Below, one piece after another: positions 35,807 through 46,607 of a stretch of 50,000 bases of DNA. Source of the stretch: Symbiodinium natans (taxonomy: Eukaryota; Sar; Dinophyceae; Suessiales; Symbiodiniaceae); assembly GCA_905221605.1 (NCBI GenBank), contig CAJNDS010000621.1, positions 1 to 50,000 on the forward strand, given 5' to 3'. Under the pieces are notes generated by a model. The model was not told the origin of the DNA, did no database searches, and saw only the letters and a list, made by a program, of their open reading frames with translations. How positions within the stretch are numbered: position 1 is the stretch's first letter; every line of letters starts with the position of its first letter. The translations under genes and the position numbers were made by a program.

Positions 35807-36010
35807 GCCCTAAGCCCAAACCGTGGGCATAGGGCCTGAAGGTATCGGCTTCTCATTGCTTCGCTGTGGGCAGCACCGTAGGCCAGGGTTAGAGTTTGGG
35901 GTTCAAGGTTCAGGGTTTCCCAAGACCTACGCCTAAACCCTAAACCCTAAACCCTAAACCCTAAACCCTAAACCCTAAACCCTAAACCCTAAACCCTAAA
36001 CCCTAAACCA

Positions 36011-37840
36011 TAAACTAAGTGAGGGGTCGCTTCCGTCGAGCGACAGACCCCGAACGCTCGGCCGAGGGCCTTACAGCCCGAGCGCCCAAGCGAAAAGAGA
36101 AACGGAAAAGGTGACGTTTAACCTCACCGTCTGTCCTGGACAGGCCAACGGACATCGGCCTTGTTTACGACAACGTCAGTACTCGGCTAATGGATGGCCG
36201 GCACCCAGACCACCTTTAGCGTAGCTAAAGTATAACCCCAAATCGTAACCCTTTGTTTTTGGAGGTCGGTTCAGGGTTTTGGGTTCAGGGTTTGCCGGGC
36301 CGCCCCGCGTGGGGGCCCCCTGGCCCCTGGTGGCTGGATTCCTGGACCAGGAGGCTGACAGGGTCCAGGCAGGCTGGTTGCTCGTCCGGGCCGGTCTTTG
36401 GGTCAAGGGCCCCCCGGGCCAGGGGCCCCCCGCCGGCCAAAGGGCCCCGCACCTAGGGGAACCATGAGCCAAGGGCCCCCCCCGCCAAGGCCCCGGCCAA
36501 GGGCCCCCGGGCCTGTCGAACCACCGCCCAACACGCCAAGAACCCGCGTCGTGGCGACAAACACCTCGGCCTTGCCAAGAGGCGACCAAAAAGAGCGCCG
36601 CTCCGCCAAACAAGACCTTGCCGAGGTCAAGGGTCTGGAAGGGCCCGGGTTCAGGGCCGGAGGAAGGCCCCCGCGCCAAAGGGCTTCAGGGCTTCCGGGC
36701 CGTACCATCAATGAAACATGTTTTTTTTTTAATGCTGGAATTGATGGTTTTGCGCACCCCTCCATTTTACACCAGAAGCGCCAGGAAAGCCCAGGAAGCC
36801 CCCAAGAGGCGCCAAGAGCCACCAAAAGGCTTCAAAAGCTTCAAAAGGCCCCCTAAAAGAAGGGGGACCACAAGATTTGTCCGTGCCCGCAATGAAAAAT
36901 GCGATTTTTGAATATTGAAAACGATGGTTTTAGGCACTCCTGCCCGCAATGAAAAATGTTATTTTTTAGTGCTGAAATCGATGGTTTTGGGCACCCCTCC
37001 ATTTCACCCGAAAAGGACCAGGAAAGCCCAGGAAGCCCCCAAATCAGCAAGGGCCTCTACGGGCCCTGACGTGCCGAAGGCCCGAAAAGGGCCGAGGCTA
37101 CCCCGAACCCCAGCTTAAACCCTAACACCGCAAAACCCTGCGAAGGCCTTCAAACAAATAAAGGGCCTCTACGGGCCCTAACGTGCCGAAGGCCCGAAAA
37201 GGGCCGAGGCTACCCCGAACCCCAGCTTAAACCATAGCGATTGAAATACTCATTGGCGAAAAAAAAATTAATAGGTTCCCCGACCTTCAATGAATAAAGC
37301 CTCTACGGCCCCTGACATGCCGAAGGTCCGAACAAGGCGAGAGACCCCAAGAGCCACCAAAAGGCTTCAAAAGGCCCCCTAAAAGAAGGGGGACCCCAGG
37401 ATGCCCGTACCCGCAATGAAAAATGCGATTTTTTGGTACTGACATCGATGGTTTTAGGCACCCCTTCATTTTACCCCGGAAGGGCCAGGAAAGCCCTCAG
37501 GAAGCCCCCAAAAGGCCCCAAGAGCCGCCAAAAGGCTTGAGGCTCTTAAAGAAGGGGAATCCAGGAGCAGGCACAAAGGGTTTCCCTGACCTTCAAATAA
37601 ATACGGGCCTCTACGGGCCCTGACACGCCGAAGGCCCGAAAAGGGCCGAGGCTACCCCCAACCCCAGCTTAAACCCTAACAGCGCAACTTTAAAAACATC
37701 AAAGCAAGCATCAGGGCACGAGAAATAAATTCCATAAACCCTAAACCCTAATAGAGTATAGTTTGGGTGGCCGGGGTGGGTTGACGGGCAACGCCCGGGG
37801 TGTTTCACACCCGAGCGCGCGCCCTCCCCTGACACACCCT
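36011..37840. other. GC-rich block with local repeats
   Basis: 36290-36540 is dominated by CCAAGGGCCCC-like low-complexity sequence. 36700-37490 holds three to four copies of a sequence with AATGAAAAATGCGATTTTT and GATGGTTTTAGGCACCCCTC. 37050-37110, 37165-37235 and 37605-37675 share GGGCCTCTACGGGCCCTGAC and following bases. Frames here run through repeats on several strands and I see no convincing gene. Confidence 0.65.
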
Positions 37841-37950
37841 AAACCCTAAACCCTAAACCCTAAACCCTAAGCCCTAAACCCTAAACCCTAAACCCTAAAC
37901 CCTAAACCCTAAACCCTAAACCCTAAACCCTAAACCCTAAACCCTAAACC
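37840..37950. repeat. CCCTAAA array
   Basis: About 15 units directly before the 31-bp tandem repeat. Confidence 0.95.
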
Positions 37951-37957
37951 TCTCGAT

Positions 37958-38298
37958 CAGTGGGCAACGGTGACTGTTTTGGCCTCAAAAGTGGGCAACG
38001 GTGACTTTCCTGGCCTCAAAAGTGGGCAACGGTGACTTTCCTGGCCTCAAAAGTGGGCAACGGTGGCTTTCCTGGCCTCGGGGGTGGGCAACGGGACTTT
38101 CCTGGCCTCAAAAGTGGGCAACGGTGACTTTCCTGCCCTCAAAAGTGGGCAACGGTGATTTTCCTGGCCTCAAAAGTGGGCAATGGTGATTTTCCTGGCC
38201 TCAAAAGTGGGCAATGGTGACTTTCCTGGCCTCAAAAGTGGGCAACGGTGACTTTCCTGGTCTCAAAAGTGGGCAACGGTGACTTTCCTGGCCTCAAT
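37958..38298. repeat. 31-bp tandem repeat, about 11 copies
   Basis: The unit contains GTGGGCAACGGTGACTTTCC followed by TGGCCTCAAAA, with scattered substitutions and one shortened copy (about 38090). An open frame across it is repeat translation. Confidence 0.95.
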
Positions 38299-38330
38299 TT
38301 CGCCTTCAAAAGTTGGCAATCGAGTTTTTT

Positions 38331-38832
38331 CATGAAGGGCCGCCCCCGCGACCTTTTCACAGCCTAGTATTGGTCAGGGGGGGTCGTATTTTTCAATTTT
38401 AAAGGCAAAATAGTCTTCGGAGACCCCCGCTGGCCTCAAACTCCGACCCCCTGTTTGGGAGGAAAGTTTGCCTCCCAAAACACCCCAAATGAGGGGGACC
38501 CCAGGATCGGCTCGGCTCGCAGTTAAAAATGCGATTTTTTTAGTACTGAAATCGACGGTTCTGGGTGGCCTCTCGTTTTCTGGATTTTTGACCACGAGCC
38601 TTCACCGATAGGGGCTTCTAAACCGTAGGGTTTAGGGCCCTAAGAGCATAAAGGGCCTGTTGTGGGCCTTAGATTAGATTTCGGGTTTTGGGTCCGTTAA
38701 AAACTAACTACTGGGAATGTATTGAGTGAACTTTGTATTTTCTCAATGTTATGGGTTTCTTGAATGCGTGGGTTTTTGTCCAACGCTTGACAAGCTGCTT
38801 GACTAGTGAATGCTCGGACTTGAGATGCTGAA
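38331..38832. repeat. Dispersed repeat family, copy A
   Basis: About 500 bp shared with 40061-40506 and, in parts, with 44600-44725 and 45415-45583. Shared landmarks are ACCTTTTCACAGCCTAGT, AAGGCAAAATAGTCTTCGGA, TAGTACTGAAATCGACGGTT and a final GACTAGTGAATGCT...GAGATGCTGAACCCTAAA. The family ends directly in a CCCTAAA array. No coding sequence seen. Confidence 0.8.
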
Positions 38833-38910
38833 CCCTAAACCCTAAACCCTAAACCCTAAACCCTAAACCCTAAACCCTAAACCCTAAAGCCTAAGCCCTA
38901 AACCCTAAAT

Positions 38911-39560
38911 TCCCACCCGGCCTGCTTAGGCCGTACCCGCCCTTTTCTAGGGTGCCTGGACCCAGAATTATACCCGGCAGCGAGATACACCTTTACTGGA
39001 TGGACAATGGGTGGTGACATTGGAGAGTGGTCGAATACAGCCCCTAGACCAGAGCCTTGCTTTAGGACCACTTACGTGGTGCCTTATATTTACAAGGGGA
39101 ACCCCAGGATCCTCCTCCTGATGAGAATACCCTAAAGCCGAGGCCGGAATCCTTCGGTGGTCCTTTCCCTGGGGGGGTACCCCCCACAGCCCAAAAAGGG
39201 TTTTTTTGGGTTCTCCACCCCCTCTGGCGCCCCGCCCCCCCTGGCTTCCCCCTTTCTGCCCCGGACACCCCCCTTCCTGGCCCTCCCTCCACAAATGTTT
39301 GGTTTCATCCAGATTTGCATCGTTTTCATGGTGGGAATTGAGGGCGACAGCCCTAAACCCTAAAAGGTAGTGGTTTGAATGGTGGCCTGCAAAAGCTCAC
39401 AGCGGGCGGGGAGAAAGAACCCAACACCAATGAAATTGTTGGATTACATTGAAAACAGATGCCTTCGCGTGACATGCCGCCCCCCCACACCCCCTGGGTG
39501 TGTAGGGGCGCCATTTACACATGGTACTTACTGCCGCTGCGCGGCGAGACGCCCTAAACC
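38911..39560. other. Unique and repeat-derived sequence, no gene seen
   Basis: Begins with CCGGCCTGCTTAGGCCGTACCC, repeated at about 39772. Ends with a CCCCCTGGGTGTGT...GGCGCCAT...GCGGCGAGA segment (about 39466-39552) that recurs at 49600-49678. Both copies run into CCCTAAA. Confidence 0.6.
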
Positions 39561-39770
39561 CTAAACCCTAAACCCTAAACCCTAAACCCTAAACCCTAAA
39601 CCCTAAACCCTAAACCCTAAACCCTAAACCCTACCTTAAACCCTAAACCCTAAACCCTAAACCCTAAACCCTAAACCCTAAACCCTAAACCCTAAACCCT
39701 AAACCCTAAACCCTAAACCCTAAACCCTAATAAACCCTAAACCCTAATAAACCCTAAACCCTAAACCCTA
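39552..39770. repeat. CCCTAAA array, about 30 units
   Basis: Longest telomere-like array in the window, with a few insertions (CCTTAAA, CTAATAAA). Confidence 0.95.
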
Positions 39771-40060
39771 TTCCCACCCAGGCCTGCTTAGGCCGTACCC
39801 ACCCTTTTCAGGGTGCCTGGACCCAGCACTACACCCGACAGCGATTAACACCATCGCTTGGAGTTACTATGCAAGCCTAAAGAGTTGTGTTGAGCATGAG
39901 CTGCACCTCCAGTGCCGGTGCAGTACCCCTGGGGCACCCCGCCCCCCTTCTCCGATTCTCAAGGCGACCTCGAAATTCTGCAGGTGGAGTTTTTCAGTGT
40001 TTTTCAAGGTTTTTTCAATGTTTTGCAGGAAATGTCAGGGTTTTTAACCCTCAGTTCTGA

Positions 40061-40506
40061 TGAAGGGCCGCCCCCACGACCTTTTCACAGCCTAGTTTTG
40101 GTCAAGGGGGGGTCGTAATTTTCAATTTTAAAGGCAAAATAGTCTTCGGAGACCCCCCTTGCCTCAAACTCCGACCGCCCCTTGAGAGGGAAAGTTTGCC
40201 TCCAAAAACACCCCAAATGAGGGGACCCCAGGATCGGCCCGGGTCCCAGTTAAAAATGCGATTTTTTTAGTACTGAAATCGACGGTTCTGGATGGGCTCT
40301 CGTTTTCTGGATTCTTGACCAACACCGAGCCTTCACGGATAGGGGCTTCTAAACCTTAGGGCCTTAGATTAGATTTCGCGTTTTGGGTCCGTTAAAAACC
40401 AAAATATTTTTCTAATGTTATGGGATCCAAAGGGTGGGTGGGTATATATTCGATACCAGAGTAGCGAGCTTGACTAGTGAATGCTTGAACTGGAGATGCT
40501 GAACCC
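40061..40506. repeat. Dispersed repeat family, copy B
   Basis: Same landmarks in the same order as 38331-38832, slightly shorter, again ending GAGATGCTGAACCCTAAA into a CCCTAAA array. With the start at about 39772 the unit spans some 730 bp between two telomere-like arrays. Confidence 0.8.
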
Positions 40507-40592
40507 TAAACCCTAAACCCTAAACCCTAAACCCTAAACCCTAAACCCTCAACCCTAAGCCCTAAACCCTAAACCCTAAGACGGTTCCTCAG

Positions 40593-40653
40593 GCTACACG
40601 AAGCAGCTGTTCAGTTGCATGGCACTGTTCTCGCCCAAAGCCGTGGAGGACGG
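40593..40653 (+). CDS. Putative exon, possibly GFA-type gene exon 2
   Basis: Acceptor GTTCCTCAG, open frame YTKQLFSCMALFSPKAVED with two spare bases at each end, then a GTGAGG donor. The leading bases complete the spare base of the first GFA exon (35590), so phases fit. The peptide itself is not clearly GFA-like. Confidence 0.35.
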
Positions 40654-41415
40654 GTGAGGGACGATCTCGCGGCTAGGGGGGCGGGGTCCTCTGGCTTTGT
40701 TCGAGTTTAGAGTTTAGGGTTTACGGTTTTTGGAGGGTTTCGGGTTTCGGGTTTATGGCTTCGGGTTTAGGGCTTGGGGCTCTTGATCAGAGGTTAGGGG
40801 GTGGTTCCCTCACCAAATCCCCAAACTGAACCCTTAAGCCCTAAGCCCTAAACCCTGCTAAATCCCAAACCCCAAAACCTAAACCCTAGACCCTTAAAAA
40901 CTCCAAACCTTAAGCCCTAAACCATGTTGATCCAAGTCTGCCTTCTTGAGGGAGACTTGAACCCTAAAGGTTTAGAGTTCTTGGGTTGTAGGGTTTTAGG
41001 GTTGTAGGGTCATGGGGGTTCGGGTTTAAGTTGCATGGTCAGTTAATATGGTCCCCTGCCCTCTGTGAAGGGTTCTGAAGTAAGGGCCCTTGGGTTTTAC
41101 AGGGTGTATCAGCCCCCTTGTTTAAGGGCCCATACTCAGGGACCATGTCACTACCCCAAGACCTAAACCCAAAAAACCTGAACCCGAAACCCGAACCTTA
41201 AAACCCGAAACCCTAAACCCATGTATACAGTCGCCCTGAGAAGGGTTCTAGGGTTCTTGGGTTTAAGGTCTTCAGTCCCCATGACTACCCTAATAGGGGT
41301 TACAAGGGTCTTGGTTTTCAGTCTTAAGTCCCAAGCAAGCTTCCACGCCACGCGAGGTGAGCGGAACCGCCACGGCTTACGCCACCAGCGCCGACCTCAC
41401 GCGGTTTCACTGCAG

Positions 41416-41431
41416 CAGGCCACTCGGAAGG
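41416..41431 (+). CDS. Possible 16-nt micro-exon of the GFA-type gene
   Basis: Between CACTGCAG and GTTGAGG. Its length makes the phase of 40653 compatible with that of 42135. Supported only by phase and splice-like edges. Confidence 0.2.
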
Positions 41432-42134
41432 GTTGAGGGTTTAGGGTTTAGGGGTTTAGGGGTTTAGGGGTTTAGGGTTTAGGGTTTAGGGCTTGGAACT
41501 CAGGGGTTTGGGGGTTTAAGGTTTAGGGTTCAGAGTTCAGGCTTTCGGGTGTGGCCGTCTTTGCGGGGTTTCCGAAAATAGTGCGCTTTTCTACTACTTG
41601 CTGAAGAATCCGAGAAAGATACAAAATATTCTTCCTTATAAGGGTTATAGGGGGATTATTGTCCTTTTTTTTTGGGGGCGGGGGTTCTTAAGCGAATGGA
41701 AGTTTTGGGGGCTCCTAGAATCATGATTTTGTGTTGGGGGTTTGCTCAGAGGTACCACTGGTTTGAGAAACCTGAAATGCCCATTCCACTCAACTCTACA
41801 CCGTAAACTGCGAAGGCTTGCACGTAGGGTTTATTGTGGGTTGAGGGGTGGAGACGTTTAGGGTTTAGGGTTTAGGACAGTTCGGCCTGTACCTCTGTTG
41901 GACGTTGCGACACTGTACTGTAGAGGGAAACCCTAGCCCGTGAACCCTAAACCCTAAACCTAAACCTAATCCCCAAGCCCTAAACGCCTAAACCCTAAAC
42001 CCTGATCAGGTGTGGCTCGCACCTATACGAGGAGGCGCCGGCTCCCTGTTAGGGCCCTGAACCCCAAGCCCTCCCCCCCCCTCCCCCTGTTTATGGTTTA
42101 GGGTTTAGGGTCTAGGCTCCTGCCACTTGCGCAG

Positions 42135-42177
42135 GGCGGAGGCATGCGAATGGTGCCCGTGGCCATGCTGGTGCAAG
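42135..42177 (+). CDS. GFA-type gene exon (14 codons)
   Basis: Acceptor CTTGCGCAG, open frame GGGMRMVPVAMLVQ plus G, then AG|GC donor. The spare G joins the two leading bases of the exon at 42484 to give Gly, keeping the frame. Confidence 0.5.
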
Positions 42178-42483
42178 GCGCTGCTGGGGTTGAGGGTTTA
42201 GGGCTAGGGTTTATAGGACTTAGGGTTTAGGGTTCGGGGTTCAGGGTTTAGGGCTAGTTTGGCCTTTTTTGGTTTTAGAGGACATCGCGCTCCCCAACCC
42301 GAGCTGCCTATGAATCAACACCATAGCGCAGTTTTCGGATCTGGGTCCTTTAGCACCCCATAACTCCACACGCCAAAGCCCTCAACTCTTCTGAGCCCTG
42401 AGCTCCCTAAGCCCTAAACCCTAATCCCTAAACCCCAAACCCCAAACCCTAAACCCAAAGTAGTCCAACACCCTCCTTTGCAG

Positions 42484-42553
42484 GAACTGAGATTCCAGAG
42501 CCCCTCTTGCCTCGCTCGCACATCTTCTACGAGAGCCGCGTGGTGGACGTGAG
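42484..42553 (+). CDS. GFA-type gene exon (22 codons)
   Basis: Acceptor CCTTTGCAG, open frame with IPEPLLPRSHIFYESRVVDV, donor GAG|GCGGG. The PRSHIFYES segment corresponds to the P-x-x-HI-x-x-x-S stretch near the end of the GFA fold. The AG end joins the G of the next exon in frame. Confidence 0.65.
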
Positions 42554-42847
42554 GCGGGATACAGGGGTTTAGGGTTTAGGGTTTAGGGTTTAGGGTTTGG
42601 GGCTTAGGGTTTGGGGGTCTGGGGTTTGAGAAGTTTTAGAGCTTGAAGTTTGAGAAGTTGAGGGTGTGAGGGTTTGGAGTTTCGGGGTTTGAGGCTTAGG
42701 TTTTGGGTTTCGGGCTGTTGGGGGTACAGGGCTGGAGATGAAGGGTGGCTCCAGTCTGATCTTATCAGAAGCCAAGCTGTCGCAATCTTCACCCTGAACC
42801 TCAAGCGTGGTGTAGCTCAGAGTCTACGGTTGTTAAGCGTTTTTCTT

Positions 42848-42993
42848 ATATACATATATATATATATATATGTATGTAATATATGTATGTAATTATTACT
42901 ATTATTATTATTATTAGTACTATTATTATTATTATTACTATGAGTATTATTAGTATTATTTGTATTATTCGTATTATTAGTAATTATTATTAC

Positions 42994-43030
<37 letters not shown>

Positions 43031-43070
43031 TATTATTATTATTATTATTGTTATTATATATATGTATTAT
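42848..43070. repeat. TA and ATT microsatellites
   Basis: (TA)n at 42848-42890, then (ATT/TTA)n with interruptions to about 43062. Lies within the provisional intron 42554-43154. The Tyr/Ile/Leu-rich frame here is repeat translation. Confidence 0.95.
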
Positions 43071-43154
43071 TTCCATTTTTTTTTCGGCGGCGTGGGGGGT
43101 GTATGCTTTGAGGGCCCAAAGACAACCTTATGACTGTTTCGTCTTTGTTGTCAG

Positions 43155-43218
43155 GGATGGGCTGCCCAAGTACAAGGAGTTTGACATGGACTTCGGCAAG
43201 GACCCTCCAGAGCCGCAG
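43155..43218 (+). CDS. GFA-type gene exon (21 codons)
   Basis: Acceptor TTTGTTGTCAG, open frame DGLPKYKEFDMDFGKDPPEP plus Q, donor CAG|GCAGGT. Joined to 42553 it reads ...VVDVR-DGLPKYKEF..., a normal GFA C-terminus (D-x-LP-x-[FY]). Confidence 0.65.
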
Positions 43219-43474
43219 GCAGGTTTCACGGTTTAGGGCTAGGGAGGGTTTCGGGTTTAGGGTTTGGGGTTTAGGGTTTGGGTTTGGGCTTTGGGGTTTG
43301 GGGTTTAGGGTTTAGGGTTCAGGGTTTTGGGTTTAGGGTTTAGGGTTTAAGGTTTAGGGTTTAGGGTTTAGGGTTTAGGGTTTAGGGTTTAGGGCTTCGG
43401 GAGGGCTAAAGCAGGAGTTGGAGGGCATTAAGCTTGGGGTTTAGGGTCGCAAGGCTCGTGGCTTCGTTTTGCAG

Positions 43475-43555
43475 CCCAAGTACTGCTGTACCTCACTCTG
43501 TCATCCGCTTGTTGTGCCTCTCCTCATCATACAAGCTGCCCAAGATGCACATTGA
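43475..43555 (+). CDS. Possible last exon of the GFA-type gene
   Basis: Acceptor TTCGTTTTGCAG in phase with 43218; 26 codons (PKYCCTSLCHPLVVPLL...) then TGA. The downstream reading is less certain because a donor inside the segment is possible. Confidence 0.35.
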   Translation, partial: PKYCCTSLCHPLVVPLLIIQAAQDAH

Positions 43556-43795
43556 AAGTTACCAGGCCCCCATTAACCCCAAACCCAAAACCCAAAACCC
43601 TAAACCCTAAACCCTAAACCCTAAGCCCGGACCCTAAGCCCAAACCCTAAGCCCAAAACCCCAAACCCTAAACCCGAAATCCTAAACCCTAAGCCCAAAA
43701 CCCGAAACCCTAAACCCTAAACCCAAAACCCTGAGCCGAAGCCATGAAAACCGATTCCATGGTTTCAGAGGGCCCAGCAATGCCCTCTTGCCCCT

Positions 43796-43809
43796 CATTT
43801 TGGCTCAAG
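43796..43809 (+). other. 14-base match to the dinoflagellate spliced leader
   Basis: CATTTTGGCTCAAG equals the last 14 bases of the conserved dinoflagellate spliced leader as I know it. Such relics mark cDNAs that were copied back into the genome. No clear gene follows here. Confidence 0.45.
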
Positions 43810-43865
43810 GTTCCCTTAGAAAATAGCCAACCTCCACATAGGTACCCTGATGATAATATGGTTCC

Positions 43866-44072
43866 CCTAAACCCTAAACCCTAAACCCTAAACCCTAAAC
43901 CCTAAACCCTAAACCCTAAACCCTAAACCCTAAACCCTAAACCCTCAACCCTAAACCCTAAACCCTAAACCCTAAACCCCAAACCCTAAACCCTAAACCC
44001 TAAACCCTAAACCCTCAACCCTAAACCCTAAACCCTAAACCCTAAACCCTAAACCCTAAACCCTAAACCCTG
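43866..44072. repeat. CCCTAAA array, about 29 units
   Basis: Near-perfect array before the exon at 44101. Confidence 0.95.
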
Positions 44073-44100
44073 ATTATACTGTGGTTGCTGGGCTCCCAAG

Positions 44101-44156
44101 AGGCGGCCATGCTGGAGGAGGAGCTGGAGACGCAAAAGCGCAGGGTGCTACTCTGA
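44101..44156 (+). CDS. Putative terminal host exon (17 codons)
   Basis: After GGCTCCCAAG, open frame AAMLEEELETQKRRVLL then TGA; coiled-coil-like. Family not recognised. Confidence 0.4.
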
Positions 44157-44555
44157 ACCGGCCACTGCCAGGATCGGAAGGTCCCGGGTGCAGACGTTCA
44201 CTAAGCCCCAAAGGCCCTAAAACCCTAAACCCCTAAACCCGAAACCCTAAATCCTAAACCCTAAACCCTGGACCCTGAACCCTGAACCCTGAACTCTAAA
44301 CCCTAAAAACCCTAAACCCTAAACCCTAAACCCCAAATGCCCTAAGCCCTAAACCCCAAACCCCAACCCCATACACCCTAAATCCTAAGCCCCAACCCCC
44401 TAAACCCCTAAACCCCTGAACCCTAAACCCTAAACCCTAAACCCTAAACCCTAAACCCTAAACCCTAAACCCCAAACCCTAAACCCTAAACCCTCTTTTA
44501 CTATGTATATTTAAACCCTAATGACCTTCGTGGGCATGTGGTTTTTTTCTGGGCC

Positions 44556-45240
44556 CTAAACCCTGACCCCCTTCGTGGGCAAATGGTTTTTTCCTGGGCC
44601 GTGCCTCCAAAAACACCCCAAATGAGGGGGACCGGGTCCCAGTTCAAAATGCGATTTTTTAGTACTGAAATCGACGGTTCTGGGTGGGCTCTCGTTTTCT
44701 GGATTTTTCATCAAAACCGAGCCTTTGGGCCCTAAACCCTGACCCTTCGTGGGCAAATGGTTTTTTTCCACCCGGGGGGGCCCTAAACCCTGACCCCCTT
44801 CGTGGGCAAATGGTTTTTTTCCACCCGCCCTGACCCCCTTCGTGGGCAAATGGTTTTTTCCACCCGGGGGGGCCCTAAACCCTGACCCCCTTCGTGAGCA
44901 AATGGTTTTTTTCCACCCGGGGGGGCCCTAAACCCTGACCCCCTTCGTGGGCAAATGGATTTTTCCACCCGGAACGGCCCTAAACCCTGACCCCCTTCGT
45001 GGGCAAATGGATTTTTTCCACCCGGAACGGCCCTAAACCCTGACCCCCTTCGTGGGCAAATGGTTTTTTTCCAACCGGGGGGGGCCCTAAACCCTGACCC
45101 CCTTCGTCGGCAAATGGTTTTTTTCCACCAAACCCTGACCCCCTTCGTGGGCAAATGGTTTTTTTCCACCCGGGGGGGCCCTAAACCCTGACCCCCTTCG
45201 TCGGCAAACGGTTTTTTTCCACCCGGAGGGGGGGGCCCTA
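44556..45240. repeat. ~54-bp tandem repeat, about 10 copies
   Basis: The unit contains CCCTAAACCCTGACCCCCTT, then CGTGGGCAAATGG, a T run and CCACCCGGGGG. Copy D of the dispersed family (44600-44725) is inserted after the first unit. Long - strand frames across the array are repeat translation. Confidence 0.9.
44600..44725. repeat. Dispersed repeat family, copy D (partial)
   Basis: Shares CACCCCAAATGAGGGGGACC and TAGTACTGAAATCGACGGTT with copies A and B; lies inside the 54-bp tandem array. Confidence 0.7.
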
Positions 45241-45311
45241 AACCCCCCCTTCATCGGCATATTGTCTGGTGGGCCTTTGGGGCATAGGGTTTAAAGGCAC
45301 GGTCTGAGGGT

Positions 45312-45395
45312 CCCCCCCACCCCCCCCCCCCCCCCCCCCCCCCACCCCCCCCACCACCCCACCCCCCCCCCCCCCCCCCACCCCCCCCACCCTCC
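45312..45395. repeat. Poly-C tract
   Basis: Long C runs with scattered A. The Gly/Trp-rich - strand frame over it is not a gene. Confidence 0.95.
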
Positions 45396-45414
45396 CCCGC
45401 CGCAGTAGGTTGAG

Positions 45415-45583
45415 AGTTAGATTTCGGGTTTTGGGCCAACTGGACCTTAAGCTTTAAGCCTGCTGGGAATGTATTGAGTGATTTTTGTATTTTCTCAATG
45501 TTGTGGGTTTCTTGGGTGGGTGGGGTTTTATTCCAACACTTGACAAGCTGCTTGACTAGTGAATGCTCGGACTTGAGATGCTG
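45415..45583. repeat. Dispersed repeat family, copy C (3' part)
   Basis: Matches the last ~170 bp of copy A, including GACAAGCTGCTTGACTAGTG and the end GAGATGCTGAACCCTAAA. Confidence 0.75.
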
Positions 45584-45606
45584 AACCCTAAACCCTAAAC
45601 CCTAAG

Positions 45607-45711
45607 GCCCGGCTGTCCGACCGAGCCCTGTGCCAAGACGGCAGAGGGTTCAAGCCATCGGTTCCCTCCTCGCGAGACAAGGGCGGCATCAAAAAAGAGA
45701 GCCTTCATGGG
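45607..45711 (+). CDS. Putative host exon (35 codons)
   Basis: Between CCCTAAG and GTTTAGGG, exactly 35 open codons (ARLSDRALCQDGRGF... ending KKESLHG). A C-rich array precedes and a long G-rich array follows. Family not recognised. Confidence 0.5.
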
Positions 45712-45890
45712 GTTTAGGGTTTAGGGTTTAGTGTTTAGGGCTAGGGTTTAGGGTTAAGGGTTTAGGGTTTAGGGTTTAGGGTTTCGGGTTTCCGGTTTAA
45801 AGGTTTAGGGTTTAGGGTTTAGGGTTTAGGGTTTAGGGTTTAGGGTTTAGGGTTTAGGGTTTAGGGTTTAGGGTTTAGGGTTTAGCGTTC
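45712..45890. repeat. TTTAGGG array, about 24 units
   Basis: Directly after the exon at 45607-45711; longest G-oriented array in the window. Confidence 0.95.
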
Positions 45891-46093
45891 ACCGTTCAGG
45901 GTTTAGGATTTAGGGTTTCGGGTTCAGGGTTAGGGCCTGCGGAGAACTGCCAATTGCAGGAGCCATCCCTACATCGTGGCATCGAATGTCCTCTTGCGCA
46001 ACGTCCCATGAAGCCGCCCTGGTTCTTAGTTTAGGATTTAGGGTTTAGGGTTTAGGATTTAGGGTTTAGGGTTAAGGGTTTAGGGTTTAGGGC

Positions 46094-46160
46094 TAGGGAA
46101 TGAGGGAACGAGGGCCCTATATATACCCGTTAAGGGGATTATATAGGGCCCTCATTCCCT
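46094..46160. repeat. Fold-back hairpin
   Basis: Perfect 14-bp arms GAGGGCCCTATATA (46110-46123) and TATATAGGGCCCTC (46140-46153) with a 16-base loop. The stem extends outward (AGGGAATGA / TCATTCCCT) past an 8-base bulge. No gene; could be a small fold-back transposon or a hairpin RNA. Confidence 0.55.
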
Positions 46161-46607
46161 CAGTCCCTACTAAGAACCAAGGAGATGCGAGGGGTTTCTT
46201 GGAAGGTCTGGGTTGTTGGAGCCCCAATCCTACCTTCTTGCAAGCCTCTGAACCCTCAACGCTGAGCACCCTAAACCCTAAGAACCCTGAACCCCTACAC
46301 ACCGAAACCCTGAATTCAGACACTGAAGTACTGTCCGGGAATTTTGGGGGGTTCAGGGTGCCCTAAACCCTAAATTCTGATCCAGAGGTGTCGTGTTCTT
46401 TCTCCTTTGGCTGGGGATCCTTTCTGTAAGAAATCCCCCAAAACCCTACACTCTAAGCCCCAAGCCCTGAGCCTCAACCCGAAACCCCCTGAATATGGAG
46501 GCTTCCCCACACTGGGGCTGGTGCCTTTGCTATGTCTCCTCGTGCAGGTGCGCCGTGGCTACAAGCGCGTCCTGGAGAACGTGAAGCAGCTGTCGCTCTC
46601 TCTCTAG

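Noticed and set aside
36176-36911. Several overlapping frames in GC-rich DNA
   Set aside because: Frames on both strands, low complexity and repeat content, no splice-bounded exon that stands out.
44783-45169. Repetitive 128-aa frame on the - strand
   Set aside because: Translation of the 54-bp tandem repeat; repeat length divisible by three makes it open by accident.
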